Positions 14,862 to 23,163 of a DNA stretch of 38,395 bases are shown piece by piece. Numbering within the stretch: the first letter of the stretch is position 1; the number at the start of each line of letters is the position of its first letter. Under the pieces are notes generated by a model that was not told where the DNA came from, ran no database searches, and saw only the letters and a program-made list of their open reading frames with translations. Origin of the DNA: a virus; IMG/VR virus record IMGVR_UViG_3300050821_002537, positions 1 through 38,395 of that record, one strand, 5' to 3'. The translations under genes were made by a program, and so were the position numbers.

Positions 14862-15035
14862 TCACCTATTGCTGATGAGATGACAAGCTCCTATAGCCGC
14901 GCTATCTTGTGTTGCGGGATCGCCGCTCAAAGTAAGATTGGCCAATGTGCTTGCACTAACACTCCCAACGGGCTATTGCTTCATATACTGGGCAATTTTG
15001 GTTTGGTCGGCCAAAATGCCTAATAAACTAGGCAA
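14862..15035 (-). pseudogene. Small gene with in-frame amber codon (readthrough or broken)
   Basis: From TTG 15035 the frame gives 20 residues (MPSLLGILADQTKIAQYMKQ), a TAG at 14975-14973, then 36 protein-like residues (PVGSVSASTLANLTLSGDP…) ending TGA 5 nt before the capsid ATG. Both parts fit tightly between the scaffold stop and the capsid ribosome site. The CAA codon before TAG is a context seen in some readthrough sites. It could be a suppressed or readthrough head gene, or a decayed one. GCCTA…TAGGC within it could fold, but has no true U tract. Confidence 0.4.
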
Positions 15036-15053
15036 CCTATCCGTGTTCTGGAG

Positions 15054-16220
15054 TTACCGACTGGCAGCAGAACCGCGCTTCAACGAGGACGCAATACGCG
15101 CCCGCATTTCGTGAAGTGGCAGGTTTTGCCATCCAGTGACATCGACCCCTCCCTCGGGTTCAGGCGCAGGAGGCCGCTGACCAGAGCGGTCTGAGAGCAT
15201 GACGGGTGGAGGCGGTGCTGGCGGTGCGGGAGGCACCGGAACTGGTGTAGGAACTGGCGCGACTACAACTGGCGCTGGCGCTGGAGCAGGCGTACTCACA
15301 ATAGGAACGGTTGTACTCGTAACGGGTACAGGTTCCGGCTGTTTGGTAGTGAACTTCGTGCCTTGCTCCGATAAAGTCTCAAAAGCGTATTCCAAGTTAT
15401 TCTTTGTGGTCTGCATTGGTTCATCGTGAATCTTGCCGCAACGCTTGCAATTAAATCCGCCAACGGTTACGGGCCTAGAACATCCAGCCAAGAAAGAATA
15501 AATGGCATTGCCGCTTTGTGGGGTACAGTCAAAATCTTCTAAGTGGTCTGCGATGAATTCGGCTTCGGCTCTTTGGGCAGCTTCTTTTTGGCCAATAAGT
15601 TGTGTTTCATAGACTGTTCTGGCCACTGCGTCTGGCTTCGTGCCCGTAGACGCTTCGTAAACTTGCCGCCACGCTTCGTATGGGTTGGTTTTAAAGAGTT
15701 CGTTGATTTGGGCAACTTCGGTGTCATTTAATGTACGTGGCTGAAAAGCTAGCGCTTCTGGTGCTTTGGAATTGTCTGGCTTAGCTTTAGCCTTTTCTTT
15801 CAGTTGACGGATACGCAAGGTAGCGTTCTTTTGGGCCTCTACTAACTTATCAATAACCCCTTGCTGGCTATCTGCCTTAAAAACTTGTGGTCCAGTCCCA
15901 TCCCCAAGGTCAACCGTAGCCGTAAACTCTTTAGGCGGCTCCGGTGTAGCGTTAGGAGCGGCTACAGGAGCAGGCGCAGGGGTTGGGGCGGGTTCGGGAG
16001 CGGGAACAGGTGGAACGACCGCTGGCGGGGCTGTAATAGGCGCGGGCGCTAGTTCTGGTGGCGCTGGCGGCATGAAGTCGTCCGATAACTGCATAGCGCG
16101 GGAAATTGGCGGTTTACCTTGTTTCGCCTCAACGGATGGCGTGCCGTACAAGGTATCCAAAACTGGATCAGTTTGCAGAATGCTAGGAACTGCTGGGGGT
16201 GCTTCGGAAGTTGTTGGCAT
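15054..16220 (-). CDS. Scaffold-like Pro/Ala-rich capsid assembly protein
   Basis: 388 residues between portal-side genes and the capsid gene, the usual scaffold position. Two long Pro/Ala linkers (about 50-95 and 300-345) flank a central helical region (QGVIDKLVEAQKNATLRIRQ, then a Tyr/Ala-rich segment) and a CKRCGK zinc-like pair near 255. The C-terminus (MRARIASSLKRG) is basic and helical, as in scaffold proteins that contact the shell. No protease motif. The zinc pair and extreme linkers are unusual. Role is inferred mostly from position and composition. Confidence 0.65.
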   Translation of the reverse strand: MPTTSEAPPAVPSILQTDPVLDTLYGTPSVEAKQGKPPISRAMQLSDDFMPPAPPELAPAPITAPPAVVPPVPAPEPAPTPAPAPVAAPNATPEPPKEFTATVDLGDGTGPQVFKADSQQGVIDKLVEAQKNATLRIRQLKEKAKAKPDNSKAPEALAFQPRTLNDTEVAQINELFKTNPYEAWRQVYEASTGTKPDAVARTVYETQLIGQKEAAQRAEAEFIADHLEDFDCTPQSGNAIYSFLAGCSRPVTVGGFNCKRCGKIHDEPMQTTKNNLEYAFETLSEQGTKFTTKQPEPVPVTSTTVPIVSTPAPAPAPVVVAPVPTPVPVPPAPPAPPPPVMLSDRSGQRPPAPEPEGGVDVTGWQNLPLHEMRARIASSLKRGSAASR

Positions 16221-16315
16221 TAATTAGGCCGTGTAAATAATATGGCTAAGGTGGCAGAGACAATGCAACCACTAGGCTTAAATTGTCATCTGATATGATA
16301 GCTGGGAGGATAAAA
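16221..16315. promoter_or_regulatory. Divergent intergenic region with possible promoters
   Basis: This separates the minus-strand scaffold gene from a plus-strand membrane gene. On the minus strand TTGTCT is followed after 15 nt by TATTAT; on the plus strand TATGAT lies 15 nt before the ribosome site GGGAGGA. Both are weak matches. Some promoter must be here, since the two genes diverge. Confidence 0.35.
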
Positions 16316-16861
16316 ATGAAAGCATTGAATGTGGTTTTAGCTTGTGTTCTTTTCGCGGTATCGGCCCTTGCTCAACAACAAAACCAAGACGAAATGGTTA
16401 CGGTAACCGTTCCTAAGTCTAGCCTGTCCGTACAACAGCAAGCCTCAATCCAACAAGAGCACGCCAAGACTTGGATTGGTATCGGAAAAGAATTTGGCGA
16501 TGCAGTTAATTCTGGCTTAGCTGCGGTTACTACTCAGTCCAACAATTTTGCACAAACCCCAGTGGGCAAAATAACCGTTTTCCTGATTGCATGGAAGATA
16601 CTAGGCGACCAAATCACCCACTTTATCGGCGGAACACTTGAAATACTTATATTTCTACCACTGTGGATTTGGTCGTATCGCCGCATTTGCCTACCAAAGA
16701 CATTGTTGGTCAGGGAAACAATTGGACAAGATAAACAGAAAATCAAGGAATGGAAAGTGGTCAACGATGATGACCGCGATACGGAAGGATGGCGGCAAGG
16801 TCATTGGGCAATTGCCGTGGCGATGTTGGTGGTTATTCTAGTGACGGTGTTTTCTTACTAA
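16316..16861 (+). CDS. Plus-strand membrane protein with signal peptide
   Basis: 181 residues from ATG 16316, with GGGAGGA 5 nt upstream; the longer frame from 16283 has no such site. Order: Sec signal (MKALNVVLACVLFAVSALA), Gln-rich periplasmic part, a hydrophobic stretch (VFLIAWKILGD … ILIFLPLWIWSY), a basic cytoplasmic loop and a C-terminal membrane helix (WAIAVAMLVVILVTVFSY). It points against the module and converges on the secreted protein at 16858. A lysis or superinfection role is possible but unsupported by any domain. Confidence 0.75.
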   Translation: MKALNVVLACVLFAVSALAQQQNQDEMVTVTVPKSSLSVQQQASIQQEHAKTWIGIGKEFGDAVNSGLAAVTTQSNNFAQTPVGKITVFLIAWKILGDQITHFIGGTLEILIFLPLWIWSYRRICLPKTLLVRETIGQDKQKIKEWKVVNDDDRDTEGWRQGHWAIAVAMLVVILVTVFSY

Positions 16862-17196
16862 TCCACGCCCGTAAACGCAACCACAACCCAATCGTTCTCG
16901 ACTACGCCCGTTTGCATGTTGAAATGAACGTTCTTTCCGTTTAACGTGGCACTACCGCCAGAGTTTGAGTTAGCCACTGGCGGCTGAAACCAGTAGTCGC
17001 CAGTTTTGGTGTTGGTCATCACAAAAAGGCCAGCATCTACGTCGTAAGTAAGCGCCCATAGTATCCTGCCCTTTTGTTCGCAGTACACCGTAGTGGTCGG
17101 GTACGTTAAATGTACTTGGCCACTCGCGGAGCATGTGCGACCAAAGGAAAATGTTGAGGCGAAAATAACGGCGGCTGCTATTAGCGTTTTAATCAT
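16858..17196 (-). CDS. Small secreted protein
   Basis: 112 residues from ATG 17196, overlapping the previous stop by ATGA; the first residues MIKTLIAAAVIFASTFSFG form a Sec signal peptide, and the longer frame from 17316 encodes only an Arg-rich leader. The mature part is beta-rich (YDVDAGLFVMTNTKTGDYWF). Convergent 4-nt overlap with the membrane gene. No family recognised. Confidence 0.7.
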   Translation of the reverse strand: MIKTLIAAAVIFASTFSFGRTCSASGQVHLTYPTTTVYCEQKGRILWALTYDVDAGLFVMTNTKTGDYWFQPPVANSNSGGSATLNGKNVHFNMQTGVVENDWVVVAFTGVD

Positions 17197-17543
17197 CCAA
17201 TTATCCCCACGTAATCTCCGTCTGTGTCGGCGGGATTTAGCTGCACGTTTTCTAGAATTCTCTGTACCGATTCCGGCTCCAGTGTTTCTACGGCATTCAT
17301 TATTCCTTCGTGCCACGTCTCGGCAAATGAAACGATGCCAGAAAGTCTAATCTGTGCGGCCCATAGCGCATCCTTTTCCATGGGTGTGCTCATAAATTGT
17401 TCTTTAAGCTGGGCTATGCGATGGTTCCGGAGGTCTAGGTAAACGGCCCATCCCGGAGAACGAATCAAGTCTGCTAAATGTCTAGCTTTTTCAAACTCAC
17501 GGATTATCGCTAATTCTGTTTCGCTTAGTTGCGTGTCTGACAT
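17193..17543 (-). CDS. Small helical unknown protein
   Basis: 116 residues, mostly helical and acidic (SETELAIIREFEKARHLADL, HRIAQLKEQFMSTPMEKDAL). It follows the HEATH-motif gene with a 14-nt gap and overlaps the next start. Helical proteins of this size are common between portal and scaffold genes in phages, but no family is recognised here. Confidence 0.7.
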   Translation of the reverse strand: MSDTQLSETELAIIREFEKARHLADLIRSPGWAVYLDLRNHRIAQLKEQFMSTPMEKDALWAAQIRLSGIVSFAETWHEGIMNAVETLEPESVQRILENVQLNPADTDGDYVGIIG

Positions 17544-17557
17544 TGGACTATTTTAAC

Positions 17558-18442
17558 CTATTGGCTATTTGGTTTGTGGCCGGTTTCTAGAGCTAGACGC
17601 AAACCGTTCGGGCCTACGTGTTGAGCGTATTCTGGATGCTTGTGCAAAAGTGCGGCTATAACTTTTCCGTCAGACACGCCGCGATAGGCCGGAAATTTAG
17701 TTCTAAGATTTTCCAGAACTACGTTATGGTCGCCAGATTTAGACATGCTAGGTTTAAGTATATTGCCTTCCCTCCATCCGGTTGGCGTACTTGAATCCAC
17801 TACAGAGAAAGCACCCTTGCGAAACATGGAATTAAGTTTGGCTGGATCATTCGTATTGTCTTTTACAGCATCGCGGCTATAACGACTACGAACAGAATCA
17901 AGAAAGGCCATATCGCCAGCGGGCGGTCTACTGCCAGCATGGCTCTGTACAAACGCCCTAGCGGAGTCTTCGTTGTTCTTGACCATCTCCGCTTGCTGTT
18001 CGGTTCCATATGCAGTGAATGGTTTCGTGCTCCCTTTGTCGTAAGAATATTGTGCTGGTCTGTTGGGGTCTAGCGATTTAGCCGGAACGCCGCTTCCAGT
18101 AAATTTATCATTTGTCAGGTTTTGCCAAACGTGCGTGGCTTCATGTAGTTCGTTTTCAGAAAGTTCTTTTGTGCTGGAATCGGTTGCTAGGAAAACTACG
18201 GTTGGAAGGTGTTTTGACAAGACATATCCGCGAAGATTGGTCCCGGAAGCACCGTTGTCGAAAGCAATTCTTATGTCGGATGGGCTGATGCTATCCCCAA
18301 ATGTTTTCTTGATCGCGTTCGCTTCATTGTCTGTAAGCGGACGAGATTGAAGCGCGATACTCTTTATTGTTTCTGGACCAAGACGAGCAAGCGGAGAACC
18401 TATGTGTGGCGCAGTTGTGTCTATGGAATTATCGTCTGGCAT
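17558..18442 (-). CDS. HExxH-motif protein, putative metallopeptidase
   Basis: 294 residues from ATG 18442 (MPDDNSI…), 3 nt after GGTGA; a start at 18481 is possible. The segment ELHEATHVWQ near residue 98-107 has the zinc-peptidase HExxH signature and the surroundings of DUF4157-type (eCIS core) domains. The C-terminal half is rich in Asn, Lys and Gly. In phages such proteins may be ejected or act on envelope proteins. The third zinc ligand is not obvious, so activity is uncertain. It lies after portal, separated only by an inserted HNH gene. Confidence 0.6.
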   Translation of the reverse strand: MPDDNSIDTTAPHIGSPLARLGPETIKSIALQSRPLTDNEANAIKKTFGDSISPSDIRIAFDNGASGTNLRGYVLSKHLPTVVFLATDSSTKELSENELHEATHVWQNLTNDKFTGSGVPAKSLDPNRPAQYSYDKGSTKPFTAYGTEQQAEMVKNNEDSARAFVQSHAGSRPPAGDMAFLDSVRSRYSRDAVKDNTNDPAKLNSMFRKGAFSVVDSSTPTGWREGNILKPSMSKSGDHNVVLENLRTKFPAYRGVSDGKVIAALLHKHPEYAQHVGPNGLRLALETGHKPNSQ

Positions 18443-19238
18443 TGTCACCGCCAGAATATACAAGGCTAAAGATTGGCTCATCCCAGCCCGCAGCCGTATC
18501 GTTGAATTGCAGTAGATATTTTGGGTTGGAGTGCGCGTTTATTTTGGCAATTTGCAGCAAGAAATCTTCTCGTCTTAAATCAAGCTTCATTCTGTTGCAT
18601 ACTCCACAACACGGAACAACATTATCAGGCGTGTATCCTTTGTCGGAGTCAATTCTATCTATTCCGTTGTACTTGAACTTATGAAAGGCTCCCTTAAAGA
18701 GATTCGACGGCGGGGAATCACAATAATAGCAATTCTTTTCTAGGAGGGAATGAAATAGCTCATCAGACAATTCCCAACACAAGTTTCTGTGTTTGGCTCC
18801 TTTTACGTAGTGGCGTTTGGCGGCTCTGCGACCACCCTCTTTAGGCGGAAGAAAGGTTTTGAATTTGTAACATCCGCAACTTCTAACGTTATCCATCACT
18901 AAATTGTTGCACGATACGGTTGTTTCTTTGCCGCAAACACACATACAAAGCCACCTAGAATGGTGGGTTCTATCTAATCCGGCGTAGGCAATAACGGTCA
19001 AATCTCCGAATGTTTGTCCTGATAGGTTTTTAACGCGAGAAGGAATTTCTGGCAATGGAAACCTCTCCCACCGCTTTAATTTAATACGAAGGTTGTTGCA
19101 CTCCTTGCAAAGTTGTCGCTGTCTATAGGAATAGAAATACTTAATCGGCATCCACAGACCTTCGCCATTATTGTGAGCGGAACACCATTGCATTTCTCCA
19201 CTCGGAGTTTTAAGTATTGGTATCGGGGGAGTTGGCAT
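18429..19238 (-). CDS. HNH homing endonuclease
   Basis: 269 residues, ATG overlapping the portal stop (TAATG). A CKECN pair near 44-48, a Cys cluster at 97-122 (WLCMCVCG … SCGC), CYYC at 170-173 and the HNH-type core NGIDRIDSDKGY at 191-202 followed by PCCGVCN. Clearly homologous to 1319-1924 but longer at the N-terminus. Placement right after the portal stop lets it spread without harming the portal. It overlaps the start of the HEATH gene by 14 nt. Confidence 0.88.
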   Translation of the reverse strand: MPTPPIPILKTPSGEMQWCSAHNNGEGLWMPIKYFYSYRQRQLCKECNNLRIKLKRWERFPLPEIPSRVKNLSGQTFGDLTVIAYAGLDRTHHSRWLCMCVCGKETTVSCNNLVMDNVRSCGCYKFKTFLPPKEGGRRAAKRHYVKGAKHRNLCWELSDELFHSLLEKNCYYCDSPPSNLFKGAFHKFKYNGIDRIDSDKGYTPDNVVPCCGVCNRMKLDLRREDFLLQIAKINAHSNPKYLLQFNDTAAGWDEPIFSLVYSGGDNARR

Positions 19239-21370
19239 TATCCCTGCATTATACCAAGTGGATCGTTGTCTTGGCCTTGGTTTTGTTGCGACTGGCTACC
19301 ACCCTGCGCATTTTGTTGTGCGTCCAGCAGTGTTTTCAATAAGTCGATTTTGTGGTCTGGTGTCATGCTGGTTTCTTCAAGCAGCGAGTGGATGATTTTT
19401 GTGCCCGATTGCGCCAAACCCTTAGCTTCAATCTCTCCAAGGTGGGCTTGGTGCTGCTGGTTAATTGTAGACATCTGTTGCGCGAATTCATTCTTCTGTG
19501 CCAAGCGTTGTTTATCCTCTGCGGTTAAGTCGGTAATGATTTCTTGTTCTCCGGGCCATTCGGAAGCGTCAAATAACTGCTGCGCGAATTTGCCAAAGTT
19601 AACTTTTTTGCCTTGCTCTTGTAAAGATTCCAGAACTGGCGACTGGCTCAAGAATTGCATAAGCGGCAGAGCTATTTGCATCATAGCTGACTTTGCCCGC
19701 ATCTTGGTTCCGGCCTGCATACTAAACTTTACATTCGCGTTCTTAACTTCAATTGCATCCCCTTCGTAGGCTTTCTCTAGTTCTTCATCCAGAACTGCCC
19801 GCATGTCCTCAATCGGTAGCCAGCGAGAATTCATTTCGTGAACTAGTTCTAAGAATGGGACGATAAACAAGCGAGATACGAAATCTACAAAATAAGCCGA
19901 CCTAGCACCTACGCCAGCGGCTAGAGTATTAATTCCTGACGCTGTTCTGCCGATAGACGACGGATGTGACATTGCTCCTTGTGTAACAATTTCATTTGCG
20001 CCAGAACGTCTTTGCGCTCGCGAATCAGATGCTTCAACTTCGGTAAACGCATCTATAATCGCGGGCGGATACTGAATCATTTGCACGCCCTTGTCATCGT
20101 CGGAATCAATGATTCCACCCGGACGTAGGCGCAACTGCTGAGTTGGAGTATTCGCGCCACGCTTGCGCAGGAACGTACCGGATAAACGTAGGGCTAAGTC
20201 ATCTAAGCGGGAATTGATTACGCCTTGCTGTAGCCGCTGCTCGCCAGAAAGTAACTTGGTAATCCCAATTCCGTACCAGCTATCCAGAACATCTATTGGC
20301 GGAACGGAGAAGTAATTAATACACCCAAATTCATTGATATCGTTTTTTAGGCAAAGCTTGCGATTTAGAACCACAATAGAACGAGTCGCGGTGGTGTATT
20401 CCAAAAGTTCTAATGGTTGCAAGTTTGGGTCTTCTGAAGGCGACTGCCAGCGCGGCATTGCCTTGAATTCCATGTTGATATCGAGAGATGACACGCCAGT
20501 ATTAAGAACTGATGTTGTAGAGCGGCCCTCTAGTACAGAACGTTCTGCGGATTCTTTTGGCGGAGTGAACAACGATTGCAGGAATTCGGTAGATGGAATG
20601 TTGTACCCCGGCTGGTTGCGCAACTGTTCCAAATCTTCCAATGTTGGGTACATGCGGTGAATCACAAACTTTGCCTTACGGATATCTGGAATACGCAGGT
20701 CGGGAGAAACCAGAAGGTGCCTAATATGTATCTTTTCCAGACAAGGCGCGTTAACTTCGTATTCTTCTAGTTCCTCAATAACTTTTCGCGACTCTTCCGT
20801 TGGCGTGATAATCGACATGCCCATACCAACGTTGCGTTGTTCGGGCTGGCCAGCATATTTATAAACTCTGCGAAACCTTTTTTCGCGCTTCCATCCGGCC
20901 TTCCAAACACCCATGCCATACTGCAAAGATTCTTTCAGGCCAAGCCGCAACTCTTCCTCGAAATTCATGTCTTTGAGTTGCTTGCTGATTAACTGGGTAA
21001 CCGCACGGGCTGCATCTATTTTCGTTTGTGCTCTAGGCGTGCAGGAAAATGGCGGGTCGTCACCGTAGAGCGCTTGCATGTATTGCGGGAGCAGGGATTC
21101 GATATGCTCAAGTGTTAATGGAATACCTAGTGAGGAGCGCGGTACACTGGACCCCTCCCAAAACGCGGTTGGCATTCTAAAGAGATATAATCTGTCGTCT
21201 CTATCCCACTCTACAGTTAATCCCTTGGAAAGCGTGTACCACTCTGATCTTTGTAGGTCTTTTAGAACAAGGTTTAACGCAACTACATCTTCGGGTAATT
21301 GTGGTGCCAAGGGCATTTGCTCTGGCAATATTTCATGGGCGAGGGAAATTGGACTTTGGAGTAATCCCAA
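19238..21370 (-). CDS. Portal protein
   Basis: 710 residues. It forms the ring through which DNA enters the capsid and to which the tail attaches. N-terminal segments FRMPTAFWEGSS, YMQALYGDDPPF and EELRLGLKESLQYGMGVWKA, the mid region DSWYGIGITKLLSGEQRLQQ and the helical barrel-like part (RSGANEIVTQGAMSHPSSIG … AAGVGARSAYFVDFVSRLF) match phage portal proteins of podovirus type. The Gln-rich tail is flexible. The start is TTG 21370 without a good ribosome site; ATG 21316 is an alternative. Confidence 0.9.
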   Translation of the reverse strand: MGLLQSPISLAHEILPEQMPLAPQLPEDVVALNLVLKDLQRSEWYTLSKGLTVEWDRDDRLYLFRMPTAFWEGSSVPRSSLGIPLTLEHIESLLPQYMQALYGDDPPFSCTPRAQTKIDAARAVTQLISKQLKDMNFEEELRLGLKESLQYGMGVWKAGWKREKRFRRVYKYAGQPEQRNVGMGMSIITPTEESRKVIEELEEYEVNAPCLEKIHIRHLLVSPDLRIPDIRKAKFVIHRMYPTLEDLEQLRNQPGYNIPSTEFLQSLFTPPKESAERSVLEGRSTTSVLNTGVSSLDINMEFKAMPRWQSPSEDPNLQPLELLEYTTATRSIVVLNRKLCLKNDINEFGCINYFSVPPIDVLDSWYGIGITKLLSGEQRLQQGVINSRLDDLALRLSGTFLRKRGANTPTQQLRLRPGGIIDSDDDKGVQMIQYPPAIIDAFTEVEASDSRAQRRSGANEIVTQGAMSHPSSIGRTASGINTLAAGVGARSAYFVDFVSRLFIVPFLELVHEMNSRWLPIEDMRAVLDEELEKAYEGDAIEVKNANVKFSMQAGTKMRAKSAMMQIALPLMQFLSQSPVLESLQEQGKKVNFGKFAQQLFDASEWPGEQEIITDLTAEDKQRLAQKNEFAQQMSTINQQHQAHLGEIEAKGLAQSGTKIIHSLLEETSMTPDHKIDLLKTLLDAQQNAQGGSQSQQNQGQDNDPLGIMQG

Positions 21371-21400
21371 ACTAGTTCACGCTCGTTGTATTTTGGGCAG

Positions 21401-21426
21401 AAAAAAGCCGTGAGTGCTTCACGGCT
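21401..21426 (-). terminator. Rho-independent terminator after the GIY-YIG gene
   Basis: On the minus strand AGCCGTGA, short loop, TCACGGCT and then TTTTTTC. An 8-bp stem and clear U tract, 26-51 nt after the GIY-YIG stop and before the portal start. Portal must then be transcribed from its own nearby promoter or by antitermination. Confidence 0.9.
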
Positions 21427-21451
21427 TAAATTGTAGGGGAGTTGTAATTAA

Positions 21452-22189
21452 CTAAGCGACTTGGGTTCGCTTTTCTGCTGCCTTAACGCGCTTATATTCT
21501 AGGTGACAGTCCTTGCATCTGGTAGCGTAATGCCAGCGGCCCAGTTCTGGGAAGCGTTTGCTTTTAACCCACGATCTAACCATCTGGTCAATTGGTTTTG
21601 TAGCTCCACAAAAGGTACATGTTTTTTCTTCTGGTTGCGGCTTGGGAACATATGGCCCCATCTTGGCCAGTGCTGCATCACTGCCAATCTTGGCCAATGC
21701 CGACCTTTCCTCTGGAGACAGTTTTTCTTGACGCTTTTGGTTAGCCAATGCTGACAGCGCTGATTTATATTCTGGGGTTCTAGCGGCAGCAGCTTCGCGC
21801 ATTCTCTGTTTGGTTTCCTCTGGCTTTGGTTTTCCCTTGGAAATGTTTCTAAGTTTTTCTTTTGTTGCTTCGCTGGTTACTCGCCCGAGTTGTCCGTCGC
21901 CGCCGATGGTTGCGTTGTATCCAAATTCTTTCATGCTGGATTTGTAGATAGCGACATAGTGTTTCTCTAATCTATTAAGGTCTTTCCTGTCTGCTACCCT
22001 TACTAGCGACTTAATCGTAAAGGCGCTCCTGCCGTATTTCTTTATGGCAAGAAAAAGAGGAGCATGTATACCGGCATAGTGTTCAGCCTTCCAGAACTTA
22101 TTCATCAAGTAATGATTGAGGTTTTCCTTTACAGTTTGGCCAACGTAGACCTTGCCGCTTACGGTACAGGTAATGAGATATATGTGCAT
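21452..22189 (-). CDS. GIY-YIG homing endonuclease with NUMOD3 motif
   Basis: 245 residues from ATG 22189. The nuclease domain starts at once: IYLITCTVSGKVYVGQT (GIY-YIG strands), with catalytic Arg/Glu region ADRKDLNRLEKHYVAIYKS. A NUMOD3-type helix follows (TKEKLRNISKGKPKPEETKQ), and the C-terminus has two zinc pairs (CTFCG … CKDCH). A nearby TTATAC may be its -10. It separates the terminase from the portal, together with a plus-strand operon. Confidence 0.92.
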   Translation of the reverse strand: MHIYLITCTVSGKVYVGQTVKENLNHYLMNKFWKAEHYAGIHAPLFLAIKKYGRSAFTIKSLVRVADRKDLNRLEKHYVAIYKSSMKEFGYNATIGGDGQLGRVTSEATKEKLRNISKGKPKPEETKQRMREAAAARTPEYKSALSALANQKRQEKLSPEERSALAKIGSDAALAKMGPYVPKPQPEEKTCTFCGATKPIDQMVRSWVKSKRFPELGRWHYATRCKDCHLEYKRVKAAEKRTQVA

Positions 22190-22204
22190 ATTTAGAAGTA
22201 TAAC

Positions 22205-22321
22205 ATGGTTCCGCCTTATGGGAAGGAAAATCTGATCCGTAATGCTCTCCGTGCAACTTTTGGTAATGGCGGAGCATCCAAATCAGCATGGAAAATCAAT
22301 CAGCAGAAAATCACATCATAG
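22205..22321 (+). CDS. Possible small plus-strand protein overlapping the MucR-like gene
   Basis: 38 residues from ATG 22205 (MVPPYGKENLIRNALRATFG…), running into the MucR-like gene in another frame. A weak AGAAG precedes it. No family recognised. It may just be the leader sequence of the operon. Confidence 0.3.
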   Translation: MVPPYGKENLIRNALRATFGNGGASKSAWKINQQKITS

Positions 22322-22863
22322 TTTGCGGCCAAGTGTTTCCGTGGAAAGCGAAAGCGCCATATGTAATGAGCGGCCATTCCATCCTTGGAGCGCTTGAGTA
22401 CAACCAAGAACAAGAAGTAGTAAAGTGTCACGAATGCGGCGACTGGTTTAAGGAATTGGGGGTTCACGTATTCCGCGCTCATGGGATTAAAGCCGCAACC
22501 TACAAGGCGGAGCGCGGCATTTCTTTTGGTAGTTCACTTTCTGCAATAGGATCACGCAAACTACGCGCTAAAAACCTACGTCGTCGTGGGTTAGTCGGCA
22601 AGCATACTTTCAAGAAGGGCCATCAACCGCACGGCAATGGCAGCTTTTCGCCAGAAGTCAGGAACCTGCACATGACGTGCAAGGCTCAGCTAATGCAGAA
22701 AGCGAGAGATTTAGCTATGCAATTGGGGAGGACTCCAACGGCAGACGAACTACGCGCTGCCGGAATGCACCATGGGGTTATCAGAAAGATGTTCGGGTTA
22801 AGTATTCGCGATTATTTGCTTAGCCTTGGAATCAAGCCAAGGCCAAAAGGTGTACGGAAATGA
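22288..22863 (+). CDS. MucR/Ros-like zinc-finger DNA-binding protein
   Basis: 191 residues. Residues 46-72 (VKCHECGDWFKELGVHVFRA, then HGI and YKAE) match the MucR/Ros zinc finger: CxxC, then two His, followed by the YKAE-GI helix. The middle is basic, and the C-terminus (TPTADELRAAGMHHGVIRKM) resembles the helix-turn-helix repeat attached to some homing enzymes. It likely represses or activates phage or host genes. It heads a plus-strand operon opposite to the rest, with an ATGA overlap to the next gene. Confidence 0.8.
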   Translation: MENQSAENHIIVCGQVFPWKAKAPYVMSGHSILGALEYNQEQEVVKCHECGDWFKELGVHVFRAHGIKAATYKAERGISFGSSLSAIGSRKLRAKNLRRRGLVGKHTFKKGHQPHGNGSFSPEVRNLHMTCKAQLMQKARDLAMQLGRTPTADELRAAGMHHGVIRKMFGLSIRDYLLSLGIKPRPKGVRK

Positions 22864-23015
22864 CCGATATAGACCATTGCCCAAGATGCGGAGAATATCT
22901 GTCAGATGAAATGGGCCATATGTGTCCTAGCGACAAATTTGAGTCAGACAAATTCGCCTCGTTGCAAGAATGTTTAGAAACAATACGCGCCGCACTCGAT
23001 TTCGCACTTCCATAA
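22860..23015 (+). CDS. Zinc-ribbon microprotein
   Basis: 51 residues starting with ATG overlapping the MucR-like stop (ATGA). CPRCGEYLSDEMGHMC is a compact zinc ribbon, followed by an acidic helix. Coupled translation makes it likely real despite its size. Function unknown; likely a partner or regulator in the operon. Confidence 0.65.
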   Translation: MTDIDHCPRCGEYLSDEMGHMCPSDKFESDKFASLQECLETIRAALDFALP

Positions 23016-23049
23016 ACCGACAATTATTAACAACGACAAAGATTTTTCT

Positions 23050-23163
23050 ATGGGCAATAATCCGATTGTAATATGTGACCAATGCGTAGAAAGAATGAGG
23101 AAAGCATTGGGACTAGGTAAAGACGAATCGGTTCCTACGTCGTTCCAGTTGTGGGGCCATTAA
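23050..23163 (+). CDS. Small CxxC protein at end of plus-strand operon
   Basis: 37 residues (MGNNPIVICDQCVERMRKAL…) with one CxxC pair. It ends by converging on the terminase stop with a 4-nt overlap. No family known. The gap of 34 nt to the preceding gene has no promoter that I can see. Confidence 0.5.
   Translation: MGNNPIVICDQCVERMRKALGLGKDESVPTSFQLWGH

Noticed and set aside
14867-14915. Hammerhead ribozyme core (CTGATGAG on the plus strand)
   Set aside because: No matching GAAA segment or stem II/III partners follow at the needed spacing.
15010-15035. Terminator after the scaffold gene (GCCTA…TAGGC)
   Set aside because: The stem is only 5 bp, has no U tract, and lies inside a protein-like frame.
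15199-15429. Gly/Thr-rich plus-strand frame opposite the scaffold gene
   Set aside because: It is the shadow of Pro/Ala repeats on the minus strand, not a gene.
3945-17115. ACGTTAAATGTA-like motifs as repeated operators
   Set aside because: Copies at about 3948, 8162 and 17102 lie inside coding regions and lack the full symmetry of the 27100 palindrome.
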